Shown: positions 1 to 11,796 of the stretch, one piece after another
How positions within the stretch are numbered: the first letter of the stretch is position 1
Layout of the letters: each line of letters opens with the position of its first letter
From: Triatoma infestans
Taxonomy: Eukaryota; Arthropoda; Insecta; Hemiptera; Reduviidae
Length of the DNA: 64,000 bases
Direction: 5' to 3'
Assembly (NCBI GenBank): GCA_011037195.1
Contig: JAAEAF010003563.1
Coordinates: forward strand, 50,949 to 114,948
Translations under genes and position numbers: made by a program
The notes under the pieces: generated by a model
Databases searched by the model: none
The model's input: the letters and a program-made list of their open reading frames with translations, nothing else
Told to the model about the DNA's origin: nothing

Positions 1-548
1 AAATAAATATATAAATTAAATTTAAAAATAAGTAGCAAATATTATATATTATCCTTTCAATAAGCCAAAGGAATGGCGCTTACCTTGCAACGCAGAATCC
101 TGGTTGCTAGTGTTGGAAGACCAATATGTCCTTATCCTAAATCGAGGAAAAGAGAAAGGAAAAATAGGAATAAGGAAATAATTCGTATATGCATCCAACT
201 CTTGAGTCTTGGTCAACACTGTTGCTTGGTTGATGATCGTAAATAATAATTGCACGGCAGGAAACCAACCCAAAGTAACAACCATTTCATTTCACAATAA
301 ACCTATGCAGGCCCGAGAGAACCAAGCCACTAAGTTAACTAAAGGACCAGAGGTATAACAAACTTGAGTTTTCACAACTAAGGGCAACGAATTGACAAGA
401 ATTGTTTAGGTATTACACAGCGATCTATTCAAGGGAGTGTTGCAATGTGTCTTACTCCTCTAAGCTTAAAATGGCGGATGATTGAGAGAGGAGAAAGTAC
501 GTAGGTTACTCCCTTTCTACTATTAGGACTCAGCCTAATAAATAGTAA
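1..548. other. unassigned left edge, no recognised gene
   Basis: AT-rich sequence, probably within the large downstream intron of the CLC gene or in transposon debris. The minus strand is open for 78 codons (285-49) and ends near a good splice-donor-like AAGGTAAGC, but the translation matches no CLC segment or other family I recognise. It could be part of an LTR or leader of a retroelement. No RNA gene seen. Confidence 0.3.
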
Positions 549-1385
549 GTGGCGATCTGGAAGGCCAGCTTACCGGTCCCTGTCTCCCGATCCAGCGGCT
601 ACTGAACATCTCATTCATTTTTCTCTTCGCCAGATCGCCAGATTTAACCCCTCTTGAATTTTTTCTTTCGGAATATCTCAAAGAAAAAATTTATGTTCGG
701 GACCAACAACTCCAAAAGCACTTACAGAAGACTTAATTCAAACCTGCTTAGCAATTCCGGCAGACATGATACGTTAGCAACTTCACCTGTCGGGCAACTT
801 CATCAGCTTGTGCCGGTGATCGGGAGACAGGGACCGGTAAGCTGGCCTTCCTATGAATTTAGGTCATTTTGAATAAATAGGAAATATTTTTTTTATAGAT
901 TTTTGTAAATAAACAGGAAAATTGTTATGATTTAATGATGGAACTGATTTTCAAGTCCCTTATGGTTCTAAAATAAGTTTTAAGTGTTGTCAGTATTTGA
1001 ACACTCTTATTTATTTGAAATTAATAAGAAAATCCCCTTTTAATTTTAGTTTATGAAACAAAGAAATAGGAAAAAAACGACGAAAATTGAATCTTTATGA
1101 TTGAATATCTCCGCAACGGTTTGAAATATTGAAGTGAAATTTACGGCATTTTTCTTCATTTTTTTTTTTTGTAGTTTTTAATACAATAGTAAAAAGTGGG
1201 AGTCAAAAGAAAATTGCAACTTTCAATCACCGATTGCAGGTTTAAGCGGCAATAAAATCAAATAACATTAACACCATCATAAACTAGAGCGCAAATACTT
1301 CAACAAACGTTATGTTCACTTTTTGATATCTTTCTTAGTTATTTCAAAAGTGGCCCGTTTAAATGGGGCACATGTATATTCCATG
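549..1385 (+). mobile_element. mariner-like (IS630/Tc1/mariner) element, 3' half, copy 1
   Basis: Between about 600 and 830 the plus strand reads, with breaks, as the C-terminal end of a mariner-type transposase of the 'RSPDLTPLEFFL' type found in many insects; the acidic residue of the D-L-x-P-L motif region is visible but the frame is broken. About 500 bp of non-coding 3' end follows, closing near the palindromic GTTTAAATGGG at 1365-1376. A 40-bp inverted pair (about 553-592 and 812-853) brackets the transposase piece. A second copy of the 3' end lies at 60785-61670. Dead element; its left part is missing. Confidence 0.7.
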
Positions 1386-1559
1386 TAGTTAGATTTAGGT
1401 AAGGTGGATTGTGGTGTGTTTCATTAGTAAAATATGTATATTAATTAAAACAGAGATTGTTAGGTTTGTCTTAGCATTTAAGCATTAAACATGTGTAGTC
1501 GGTACGTGGTCCAGAACCTATGAATGGAACAGATATAAACAAGATTTTTTTTAAATTTC

Positions 1560-2840
1560 TTATTGCTTGTTAGATGGGTGAAGTATCAGAAAAAGTAAGG
1601 GTACGGCTGTTTTTGAACCATATTGGTAAGGATGCATTAAAATATTATGCATTAAAAGTTCCAAAAAAAGGAAACTTTATACTTGGCCATAAAATTTTCT
1701 TTGAGCATTCAAATGAAAATTTTTGAGCGTTTTTTGTTTCATAGAATATAAAACCAGAAAGATAAAACATTTAAGAAATTTCTGTTCAAATTGAAGATAC
1801 ACGCAGAAAAATGTTACTACTTTGAAAAAGAAAATATGCTAAGAGATGCTATTGTGTTCGTCATCAATGATCGCACAATTAATGAGGAACTATTATTAAG
1901 AACTAAGAAACTCAAGCTGGCAAAATCCGTAGAAATGTGTTTGCAGGCAGAAGTGACAGAGAATTGAGAATTAAGAGATGACAATTGAGAGAGAGATTGA
2001 GAATCATGGATGAGGGCATCGAAGTGGCAATTAATGCAGTCAGTGCACCCAAGCGGCAAGATAAGGATGAATGGAAATCGAAAAATAATGATAATATTAT
2101 GAGGGGAGATATAACTGGAGGTAGCTTCAGAAGAATAGAGAAGATATTGAGTCCCAGAGAAGGTGTGACTGTTGTGGAAGACATGAGAAGGAAAAGTCCT
2201 GCATTTGGGAAAGTGTGCGCCAGATGTAAAAAAGAAAACCCATTTTCAAAATGTTTACAAAAGCAAAACTATAAATAATGCCTTCCAGGGACCTTCGCCT
2301 CCGAGAAAGTTCTTGATCTTGCTTCTAATAAAGAAGCTGAGATCATTAACAGCACTTATTACACCGAAATATTATCACTGGATCATACTAACATCCATTG
2401 GTTAGAATACATTAGTATTAATGATCAAATTATATAAGTTAAGATTGACACAGGTACCCAAGTCAATGCCAAAGACCTTCGCCTTGTCCAGTTACAGAGA
2501 ATTTCAGATACTTATTTTCAATTTTCTCAATGGGAACGATTGACTTTAAGTATGGTATGCTTACTATCAATAGATAGAATTATTAATTTTATTACAAATA
2601 TTTTTATATTTTCCGAAAATTTACCTCTAGGAAATTCGAGAATTAGCTGTGACTTCAAGCTTATCACTGTACGGTCAGTTCAGAATAATTTACCATTCTA
2701 CAGTCTCAATAAATATAAGGGACTACTCACAATATATAAGGGAAATTCAAATCAATTGAATCAATGTAATGATGAAGTCTTTATAGCTGGCACGAAGCAC
2801 CAAGTTTATTAGAAGGCCATGGATCATCTCTAAGGATCGT
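1560..2840 (+). pseudogene. gypsy-type (Ty3) retrotransposon gag/protease remnant
   Basis: Broken plus-strand reading frames resemble insect gypsy Gag. There is an N-terminal helical region (about 1574-1700, 'LNHIGKDALKYY'), a central region with 'IRERLRIMDEG'-like text (1985-2060), and a zinc-knuckle relic at about 2195-2265 (PAFGKVCARCKKEN). Further on, 2440-2480 reads 'IDTGTQVNAMPK', the active-site neighbourhood of a retroviral-type aspartic protease (D-T-G). At least five frame breaks or stops. No LTR was identified and no RT follows. It lies in the presumed CLC intron. Confidence 0.7.
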
Positions 2841-3111
2841 GTTTCTTATAAACTTGGGCCTTATGGCGTCGAGAAGAAGGCAATTAAGCAACACATATTC
2901 GATGGATTGTTAATGTTAACTGGACATTTGCAAAATAGGTTAGAAATAATTTTAAATCGGTGTAAATATGTTCTTAATCTGTCATGCTAATTTTTTATTT
3001 GAGTCAACTTTAAGTCAATTTAGTGTAGGATTTATGAATCCGATCGCTTACAGTTGTGAAGAACAGTTCAGTTGCTCCAAAGAGCCATACTTTTCTTATG
3101 AAAGTAGCTTT
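2841..3111. other. unassigned AT-rich sequence
   Basis: Short stretch after the gypsy remnant with no open frame of note. It is probably decayed retroelement and intron sequence. Confidence 0.3.
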
Positions 3112-3334
3112 TTATGATGTAAAGAGGTGGATGATCAGTGGTGTTTCATTTCTCTGGAGAAATTCTTTGTCGTCTTTTGGGATGGGTTGGGGTTAATTAT
3201 GTTTTGGAGTGCTATTTCACTTTATTATACAATTCTATCATTTAAATAATATTACATAGAATTGAATATGTTGCCAAAATTCCGAGTTTGATGAAAATCG
3301 GATGACCAGAGTGCGTTTTATTGAACATAAATGA
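3112..3334 (+). repeat. DR1 dispersed repeat, partial copy
   Basis: Contains recognisable DR1 internal text (TTTTGGGATGGGTTGGGG, 'aattccgag...gaaaatcggatgacc'). The copy is cut at its right side by the insertion of a SINE at 3335. Confidence 0.6.
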
Positions 3335-3464
3335 TTTTTTTTTTTTTTTTTTTTTAATTAAGGCGCCACAATGGCCTATGTCCATCACCGGACAGTGAGC
3401 TGTAAGAGGCTCGTAGGAAGAGAAAATCTAAGGGGAGCACTGCTGGATTGGAACCCGAGAGCTA
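3335..3464 (-). mobile_element. tRNA-derived SINE, 5'-truncated, with target duplication
   Basis: Minus-strand SINE: the tail is the T run at 3335-3354, followed by the family body (GGCGCC, 'ccatcaccggacagtgagctg', 'ctaggaagagaaaatctaagg') also present at 12088-12313 and 59583-59812. Only the box-B end of the tRNA-like head remains (about 3440-3460). It is flanked by the direct repeat AACATAAATGA (3324-3334 and 3465-3475), the expected target-site duplication, so the boundaries are secure. Confidence 0.85.
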
Positions 3465-3879
3465 AACATAAATGAATTTACTACTATCACCGAAATCTGT
3501 TCATCGCCGCAATCCTCTTATTCCTCAAAGCATAATAGAAATAAGCTATATAATTAACAACATTGCAGTTCAAAAACAACAACATTAATTGATCTGACCT
3601 TTGACATTGACGGCAGAGTATACATAGTAGGCAGGATGCTACAACGCCATCCAATTCCAGGGCTAGTGGCTTGTTTCGTTGCCAGTTTTTTCAGTTTTCT
3701 GCATTTTACTCCACAAAAATACTTTAAATTTGGTATTCATGAGAATGCATACAGAGGCCTATCACTTTTGTTTGAAACCTTATTCCAAGAAAGTTCATTT
3801 AAAACAGTTTAGGAGGAGAAGAGGAAGTTCTGCTTCTCTCAAAAAAATCATTTGATTAAATTAAAATTTAGTAAAAATT

Positions 3880-3965
3880 ATAACTTTGAAGCAAATTTGT
3901 CAATTGTAACTGTTGTAAGAGAAAGTCATGTGAGTGTTTCACACAGTTATTTTTTTTCTTACATT
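3880..3965 (+). repeat. DR1 dispersed repeat, right terminus
   Basis: Carries the DR1 right end GTAAGAGAAAGT followed by the hairpin-like GTGAGTGTTTCACAC at about 3913-3945. Weaker DR1-like text continues on both sides (about 3690-4020). Confidence 0.55.
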
Positions 3966-4065
3966 TTTCAGATTTTCTCAAAAATAGCTCCAACAATTTT
4001 GTGTAAGTACTGTGTCTACATATAACAATCCAGAAAAAGTGAGTGTTCTGGAAGACCTATATGTT

Positions 4066-5180
4066 AGGTTAAAATTTAAGCTGTTCTGCATAGGATATGG
4101 GCTAGAGGGAGTGATGATATCCACCGGTTCGCGCGAACCTTATTCTTAAAATTAAAAAAAAAATTGGGAACCGGCGATTAAATTATCCGAAAATAAATTT
4201 TATTTATTATTCACCTAAAAATGAGTTGAATTAACAAATTACTTAATTATTTCCAACATTAATCTACAACATTATTTGCATTCAGTTTGTTATATCTGAC
4301 GTAACAGTTAAGTCTTTTTTAACATTATGAGTTCAATGTTTTTCCTATAATAACTGGACAATACGATTGAAGACATAGCATTTGAACACATGCGCATTAC
4401 ACTTTGAGCGTAAGGTGGGCAATGAAATTTGAGTGATTAAGAATTATAAGTTATGATTAAGAATCATTGCTGTAAGTTCCGCAGCGCCTGAACGAGGGTT
4501 TTGTGTAATGAACACAATTTATTCGGACAGAAGAAATCGCCTCGAAGTGAAAAATGTGGCAAATCTTCTAGTAATAAATTTGATAGTTCGTTGGGACTCC
4601 AGCGACTCAACTCGAATTTGGCTAAGAAATACAAAACATCTGATGACGCTAGAGTCAAAAGCATCATCCATCTGAAGAGAGATATGACAAGAATGGGATG
4701 TCAATATGGAAATATCCTGCCAAATAAAGACTTTTTTTTTTCAATTATAAAAATGGTTTAATTCTTTTTGATCCCATAAATCGGAGATTATAAATTACAT
4801 CGCAGTGCGCTGCTGCACTTTTCTGTGTGCTTTATGCGTATTTCTGAGAAAGTGTAAAAAATTTTTTGTTAAGAAAGAGGGTCACGAAACCAAAAAATGC
4901 ATTGCTTCCATTCTCGGAAAGAAGAAAAAAATTAACAGAAAAGGTTCTTAAATATCACCTGCCTTTAGAGAACCGGTTCTCGGAAATTTGGAATATCATT
5001 ACTGGCATATCATTATGTCAATAATCCCTCCACCTGTATAATGTAATGCAAAATCAAGTATAATCCCGCCATCTGTAAAATGTAATGTAATCCCAATATT
5101 TAATGAACTTCGCATGTTTAAAGAAAATATATCGAATAGAATTATAATAAATATAGTAGAGCCACATTATTTTTACTTAC
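4066..5180. other. unassigned intron sequence with a possible hAT-like element
   Basis: Within the presumed CLC intron. The edges at about 4110-4128 and 4985-5005 are similar in inverted orientation (AGTGATGATATCCA versus AGTAATGATATTCCA), each with an AACCGGTT-type motif nearby, as in many hAT elements, but no 8-bp duplication could be matched. A plus-strand frame of 86 codons (4501-4761) inside has no recognised similarity. Confidence 0.3.
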
Positions 5181-8100
5181 CTAAAACATCCTGATAAGCA
5201 ATCGAAAGAGTTCTGTTGATGAAAGCGGCGCATAAGGAAGAAATAAATATGTAAAAAGTAATTGTTGGAGACCAATAGGTCATTAGTTCAAGGGCAAACA
5301 ATGTTCCGCCTGTAAAATGAATATATATTAACCATTTTTATTACCAGTTCCTGGATCAAAGGTAATTATTTCCTAATGAACCAACCTATAGGGGTGCCGA
5401 ATACTGCAGCAATGCCAGCTCCACAACCTACAGCCGCCAAATCTCTTTGAGAAACATCATTTTGTAATGGATGCAAGTCAGTAAAAGGAATGCGTATTTT
5501 CGTTAAGAAAACTCCTATCATAGTTACGACATGAACCAAAGGTTCTTCCTGTAAAACCACTATTCAGATATTATTTGTAAATATATATCTAATGTTAGGA
5601 TTTTAATTACTTATTCTAATACACCACTTTTCTCCTGCTGCAACTCTTATAATTCATAAATTTGATAAATTTTCTTCAAAGTAAAATTTAAGTTGCTCTT
5701 AATTATAGAGGTAACAGAATCGTACGATATTTCAATATACTGAAATGACTGTTCAAACGTAAGCTTACTGTATACAAAATATCTTACAAGCAATAAAATC
5801 AATTCATTGTTTTAAGAATATCGTTGGATTCGATTTCGAAAAAATTCCATAAAATTGAAAACAATTGAGTAAATAGTATTTTTCAGTTGATAGATTATTT
5901 GGATTAATAACGAATTGCATTTACAAGATGTTTAATAGTTATGAGTGAAATACGACTTTTTTCGTTCGACGTTGCGAGTCCTTTGTTAAAATTTCCGTTG
6001 ATCGTATCATAATTGTGAATCCCATTCCGGTTTAGAGAGGGAACTACACAACAATCTTTGCTTGAGCTCTTCAGTAGAGTAGAAACGAACGGAAACTTCC
6101 TTCCCCAATTTAACCACTGTGGTACAATAACCTCGCCTACTTAGTTAATAATTGTCGAATCCCTTTCCCCTTAAGTGCTCATAGTTTTAATCAAATCTAT
6201 ATTACAACATGCTGCTGTAGTTAGCAACATATCTCAGCAACATTACTATTATCTTCTTCTTAGCCTTATCCTCGTTTACATTACGGTGTCGTATACTATT
6301 GTCTGCTTACCTTGTTTTAGTTCTGTGTGTGCATTATTGTTTGCTTGTTCACATGTGTTTCATGATTTATTTTCGATAATTTTTTTTTCATATATTTTTA
6401 CATCTTGTGTCTTTTAATTATATTCTAGAGTTTTGATATCATATAAAATCAATTATTGAACTGTTGCATTTATTTACTATCAAAATGCATTTCTCTAACG
6501 TGCGTTTGTCTCTTGTCGAACATTTGTCTATGAATAAAAACGCTGTCAATGTATGAACCATGGCATAAAGCCACTGATAAAATGTGTATAAAAAATAATA
6601 TGAGATTTTCATGATCTCTGGTAGATGAACTGGAGTAAATTCAGCAACTACGTTCCTACCAAGTTACGTGTCACTAACTTAAATAATCAAGTGCTAGGCC
6701 ACCAGGGTCACTTCTTGTACTATTTTTCTAGTGTTTCAGAAACTTCTGTACCTCTTGTCCCTCTATCTTTCAACTTCCGTCCTCTGATCATATATATATG
6801 CTTCTATGCTCTCTGGTGTGAGATTGGTCCCATAGATGATTTCATTCCTGTAATATTTCTTCCAATATTCCGTTCTCGCAGCGATTAAGTCCTTAAGTGG
6901 CTTCCACATTTTCGAGAAGAATAAGCTCATTAATAAAAATTTTTGCTTGCCTACTTATCAGTCAACCCATGTTTTTGCAAAATTGCAAAATTTCTCAAAA
7001 TAATATTGCGTTACTAGATATCCGACTGTTGGGATTTGAATTTTGACTCTTTAGTCTCTCTTATGTTGTAAAACCTTAGTGTCATGATCTATCAATTTTC
7101 GAAAAATGAGTTTTCATTGGAAATATATGTTTCGAAATCTCTTGAAAACGGATTTTCTAAGTGTGGGTGTACATATGTGAACAAAATGATCGAAAACATA
7201 TATTTCAGAGGATCCGATACGATGTTTCTCGTCTAAATCAGTCAATCGTAAGTATCATTTTACTAATATTTGTTCTGAGGTGCCGAGGAGACGTCTGTAG
7301 CGTCGGAATTTTCTGTAACACCGTTGATCCCTAATGTTTGTATACTTTTGAACTGTATATATATCTTATTTGCATACTGAGAAAGCCGGTCTAATGACGT
7401 CTTATTGGATAAGTTGGATCTAAGGACCAAGACATTATTTTCACATAAAGAAAGCACATTCAATAACGCAATATTATGTAAATTTAAATAAACAAATATG
7501 TTGACTCACACACCCTCCAGGTAAATTTGCAATTGAAATTAAAAGGATACAAAAAATCTTCATAATTATTGATTGCAATTGTCCAAATTTCGGTATAGCC
7601 ACGCCATTTAAAAATGCAATTATGGTCTCTATACCAGTGCCTTCTGCAAGTGGCTGCTGATAAGGTGTGATTACAGTTTTAATAAATGTTACTTGTAACA
7701 ATACAGTAAAAGACGCTAAATTGGTTGCTTACCTGTACATATACCACAATTACTGAAGTTAGACAAGTAGGTATTGACGTCCAAGCAATCCAATTCAACA
7801 ACAGAAAGAAATAGTTATCCTCAAGTTTCGTGCGACTGACTAGGTTGAAATTAAGGAAAAAGATAAATTATCAATACGGCTAATGCAAAAAGGATATTTG
7901 GAAACTTAGCTAGAGGAGATCCAACATCTCGGCAACTAACAGATAAAAAAAAAATTCAAAAGAGTAAGTCGTCAGATTTGTTTTTGTTTCAGGAGCCATC
8001 TATAGACACTATCTAAACAAGAATCGTTTGCTTAAAAAACAGAAAAAAAGAAGAAGGTATTATTCATATAACAATTCATATATAATATGTAACAATTTAC

Positions 8101-11100
8101 AATTGCCTGATCTTCAGCTTCCAAGTACTGTATCTGAAAGCAGTTCCAATTTCGGGAGATAATTTGTTCCATTTGCTGGATCGCAAGATTGGATGACATT
8201 GCAGGCTAAGCTTTGCTCGACGTATAGAACTGCAAAGGTTTAAGTCCTTCTTAATAGTAAGAAGTTTCATTAATGAAAAAAGTACATTACATTCTATTAA
8301 AACAGAACGCTTATTTCGACATGGCGGCGATAAAGGCATATAAAGGAAATCCAGGGCAGTTGGGGGAGTAAGGGAAAAATGTTCTGATTAGGCTTCGATA
8401 TTTTGATGATTTCGATATATTGACATATGATATGAAATATTTCTGAAACAACAGTAAAATCATATATACTATGGGAAGAAGATATACAACATAGATCAAT
8501 TACGGAACAGCAGCAAACTCTCGCAAAGTAAAATGTCCTAATTTATCACTCCTGGTTCTTCCATTCAACATAGTTAGTCCCAGTTCATCACAAATGACAC
8601 CCCCTATTTTTCTTTTAAATTTGTAATATCATTCTGAGTTTCTTAAATTATAAAATTGATCGCAATCTGATATATTATAAATTGTCGAGGTTTTGGGTCA
8701 GGAAATAATAAACAAAAAATCTCCTTAGTTTTACCTAATCGTTTCGGGAAAGTTTCCCCTCTTCAGTAGGGTACATCTATTGCAAAAATACTTGCATCTA
8801 TTGCATTTTTAATTGTAACAATACAATTTTTTTAAAATATTAAAACAAGAAAATAATCTTTTGGTTATAAGTTATTTAGAGAAAAAACCATTAAGAACAT
8901 GAATGCTTAATAGCAATTTATTATCTCATAGCTTAATAGTCATTAATTAGCCTTTCAACTCCTGACTAATTTTCTACAGAAAAATCATATAAATAAATTT
9001 TTATGTTCAGTATGTAAGTTTCATTCCTCTGCTCGTTGTGAATATACAAATTATTCATACAAATAATGATTTATGTATATATATGCATAGTATGTTTTTT
9101 TCACAAATATTTGTCCAATGTGTAAGTCCAATTGCTTGCTAAAGGAAGCATTCTTAACAAATTAATTACAGCCGTTTATATACACCTTTGAATAAAGGAT
9201 ACGATATTTGACTAAGTCTCTTTTAAAGTTTTCAATTATATTAGTGTACACTAAAAGAAGTGTGCTGAGTAAACCAGCCAAAGCTCCGATTAAAATAATC
9301 AAGACCCATTGAAAATAAGCGAAGAATAGTCGTTTCTTTGTTGTCTCGGTATCTTCCTTTGTAATATATTCTTCAGTGACAATTGGACGATAAAAATTAA
9401 GCGACTGAAATTTAAAAAAAAAAGGAATTTATATATTTTATTTTAATAAATGTATTAATCACTTTTTTAAAGATAATATTCGATCTAATCATATTATATA
9501 TAAATCCTTACTTTAGATAACTATCACATAAATATTTCAAAACTCATAAATATATAACAATCAAAATATATCACAATTATGAGTGTTTTGATGATATTGT
9601 ATTAGTATGTGGATAATTCTGTTTAAAAGATATTCAAAGTTTGCGAGTTTCCCCCCTCCATTTGAAAATTGTTCTATAGCACAGCCATACCGAGCAAATT
9701 TGCAAATTACAAAATTTGTAAAATTAGTTGCCTATTGATATTATTGGCTGATTCTGATGCAAAAGACCACCATTAATGATGAAAAATATTGTGGTATCTA
9801 GGCAACCATCTGGTTAAGAAATATGTAAATAATACATTGAAATATGATATGAATAATAATTTTGGATTTTATTCTGTATTTACTCTGAACTCATACAAGT
9901 AAAAAAAATAGTAAAAAATATATTTTTTAACTCATGTGTATAAAAAAAATCTGGTGTGAAACACTCACACCACTTTCTCTTACTCCAGTTCTCAAAATTG
10001 ACAAACTTATAGTTAGTATATCAAATTTAATGAATTCGTCGAAAACTGAAAAAAACTGTTCAGTAAAAGCGCACTTCCGGTTTACTAATTTTCTTGAAGA
10101 TCGGAATTATGGCTACCTATTTATTTCCAATTAATTTTCTTTGGATCATAGAATTGTATAATCAACTATGTTACCACTTTAGAGAAAAACATAACCCCTT
10201 CCCTGCTCTAAAGGAGCCCTAAAATAAATGTTTTAAATAAAATGTTGCAGATCTTTGTATGAGTAGTTTACATGGAATGTTTCAAGAAAATCGTTGGAGC
10301 CATATTTGAGAAAATCGCGAAGAAATAATTTAGTAATGTGGTGAAGTAAACGCATTTCCGGTCATCCGATTTTTTTCAAACTCGGAATTTCAACAACACA
10401 TTTAATTCTAATTGACATTATTTAAATGATGTATAACAAACTGAAATAGCACTTTATTGGAAAATCAAACCCCACCCCTCCCCCAAAAGTGCCCTTAAAC
10501 GAATCTTCCCAGAGAAATTTTATAAATAAAAGTTATAGAGCTTTGTTTGTTCAGTAGTTATACGAAATTTGGAGAAAATCGTCGGAGCCATTTTTGAGAA
10601 AATTGCAAAACAGTAAAGTGATACTTCCGGTTGAGGAATTTTGACAGATAACCTACCGTCGGATCCCATAGTGAACTTACATGGTATATACCATATAAAC
10701 CTGAACGGAATATCAAGTTTCAACTTTCTACGGTTTTTCGTTCTTGAGCTATGCTGTTCAAAATAACATACACACACACTGACCATTTGCTAAAAACGCT
10801 TTTGGACTCAGGGGACCTCAAAACGGATATTTCCGATGAAAACTCGGTATCGAATATTTGACAAGATTACAATACTTCCTCTTACTCTAGGAGCAAGAGG
10901 AAGCAATAAAAACGAAATACCAAGTTTCCTGCGACTTTTCGTTTTTGAGATATTCTGTTAACACATACGCACAAACCATTCGAAACATCTTTTTTCGTAC
11001 ACAGGGCACCTCAAACATGTAGCAGAATAAAAATGTACCGGCATCACTGGATTTAAAACATTGAATGAATGCCAATGCATAATACATTCATGAATGTCAT

Positions 11101-11512
11101 CTGATTAAATATTGGAACTTTAGCTCTATTGTTATAGTAATGGCGCTGCTATAGGATATCTTATGAGGATGGATATTAGAATGGTGCTGTAGTTGCACAT
11201 TCCATAATAAAAAGCTAAAACATTATTTGATATTCTTCTTCCATCTAGTATTGTTATTTCAACCCAACTTATTTATGTTGGACATATTTTCAGTTGTATG
11301 GAAGTTTTAATTTTGAAATAAAGATTCAAACAACCCTATTTTTGTTACTTAACAGTTTTTAAATAGGGCTAAGTATTAGACTAAAGAACATTTTGTGGCT
11401 TATTGCAAACGCAAGATGTTAATATTATTAGGTAATCTCTTACGTTAATTTCTCCTCTAATTGTTATTTTTGTGCCAGGCAATGGAATTTTAGCACATGT
11501 GAACTTAACCAT
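5181..11512 (-). CDS. CLC chloride channel / Cl-/H+ antiporter, ClC-6/7-like (5' six exons)
   Basis: Minus-strand gene. Exons: 11512-11444 (ATG start), 9404-9184, 7835-7733, 7653-7510, 5548-5386 and 5309-5181; all phases join, giving 276 codons plus one base. It encodes the N-terminal half of a CLC protein, a membrane chloride transporter; ClC-6/7 members act as Cl-/H+ exchangers in endosomes and lysosomes. Seen: first helix (VLIILIGALAGLLST), FLNGVAIPKFGQL as in ClC-7, then RDLAAVGCGAGIAAVFG and GGTLFALE. The gating-glutamate motif spans the exon 4/5 junction as GCEEP instead of GKEGP (Glu near residue 180), and the usual GSGIP reads GTGIE. The rest (about 500 residues, including the CBS domains) is not found at 1-5180 and should lie beyond the left edge. 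The first exon and the exon 2/3 junction are the least certain parts. Its start lies 285 bp beyond the ICT1 stop. Confidence 0.85.
5549..7509 (-). other. CLC intron 4
   Basis: No gene recognised. A decayed DR1 copy lies at about 7054-7260. On the minus strand at about 6900-6620 there is a long but broken frame with charged text (TEYWKKYYRNEI) that could be retroelement debris. Confidence 0.5.
7054..7260 (+). repeat. DR1 dispersed repeat, decayed partial copy
   Basis: Contains the 'gagttttcattggaaatat' block and the following 'gtgggtgtacatatgtg' block in the order seen in other DR1 copies. Confidence 0.5.
7836..9183 (-). other. CLC intron 2 (largely featureless)
   Basis: AT-rich intron sequence. 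The only pattern is a hammerhead-like/Penelope-like core on the minus strand at 8773-8738 (see findings). No open frame of interest. Confidence 0.45.
9936..10900 (-). repeat. DR1 dispersed repeat, near full-length copy
   Basis: Best copy of DR1, in CLC intron 1. Read on the minus strand it opens with a short hairpin (CTTCCTCTT ... AAGAGGAAG, 10871-10900) and closes with GGAGTAAGAGAAAGTGG plus the hairpin GGTGTGAGTGTTTCACACC at about 9951-9985. The two ends share ACTTTCTCTTACTCC in inverted orientation. Inside, the block ending in CCGGAAGTG recurs at 10080, 10361 and 10630, giving monomers of about 270-280 bp. No coding capacity, so it is probably a non-autonomous transposon. Confidence 0.7.
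10886..11095 (-). repeat. DR1 dispersed repeat, second adjoining partial copy
   Basis: Starts again from the AGGAAG end directly beside the previous copy and repeats the 'gaaataccaagtttcctgcg ... acgcacaaacc' portion, so two DR1 copies abut in the same orientation or the element is partly duplicated. Confidence 0.5.
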
Positions 11513-11796
11513 ATTTTTTCCAGAAAATATTTAGACATTATCGAACAATAAAACTGAAAAATACATTAATTCACTTTAGAAATTCTTATCGCAGCTTTCG
11601 CTATATTTTTCCTGCACAATCCTATAGACATCTGATTTCTAAAATGTAAGAAATAAATTTCAATACTGCTGACTAAATTCCAAAAAAACGTTAAGCTTTT
11701 GATTCTAAAATGAATGCTAACAATAATAAGATTTAGGTTTGAAAATTAAACCCAATAATTATTTAAATAATTTATTCGAAAATTTAGTCTTATAAA

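Noticed and set aside
49..285. next CLC exon on the minus strand
   Set aside because: The translation lacks the expected helix pattern and does not start in the phase required after the exon ending at 5181.
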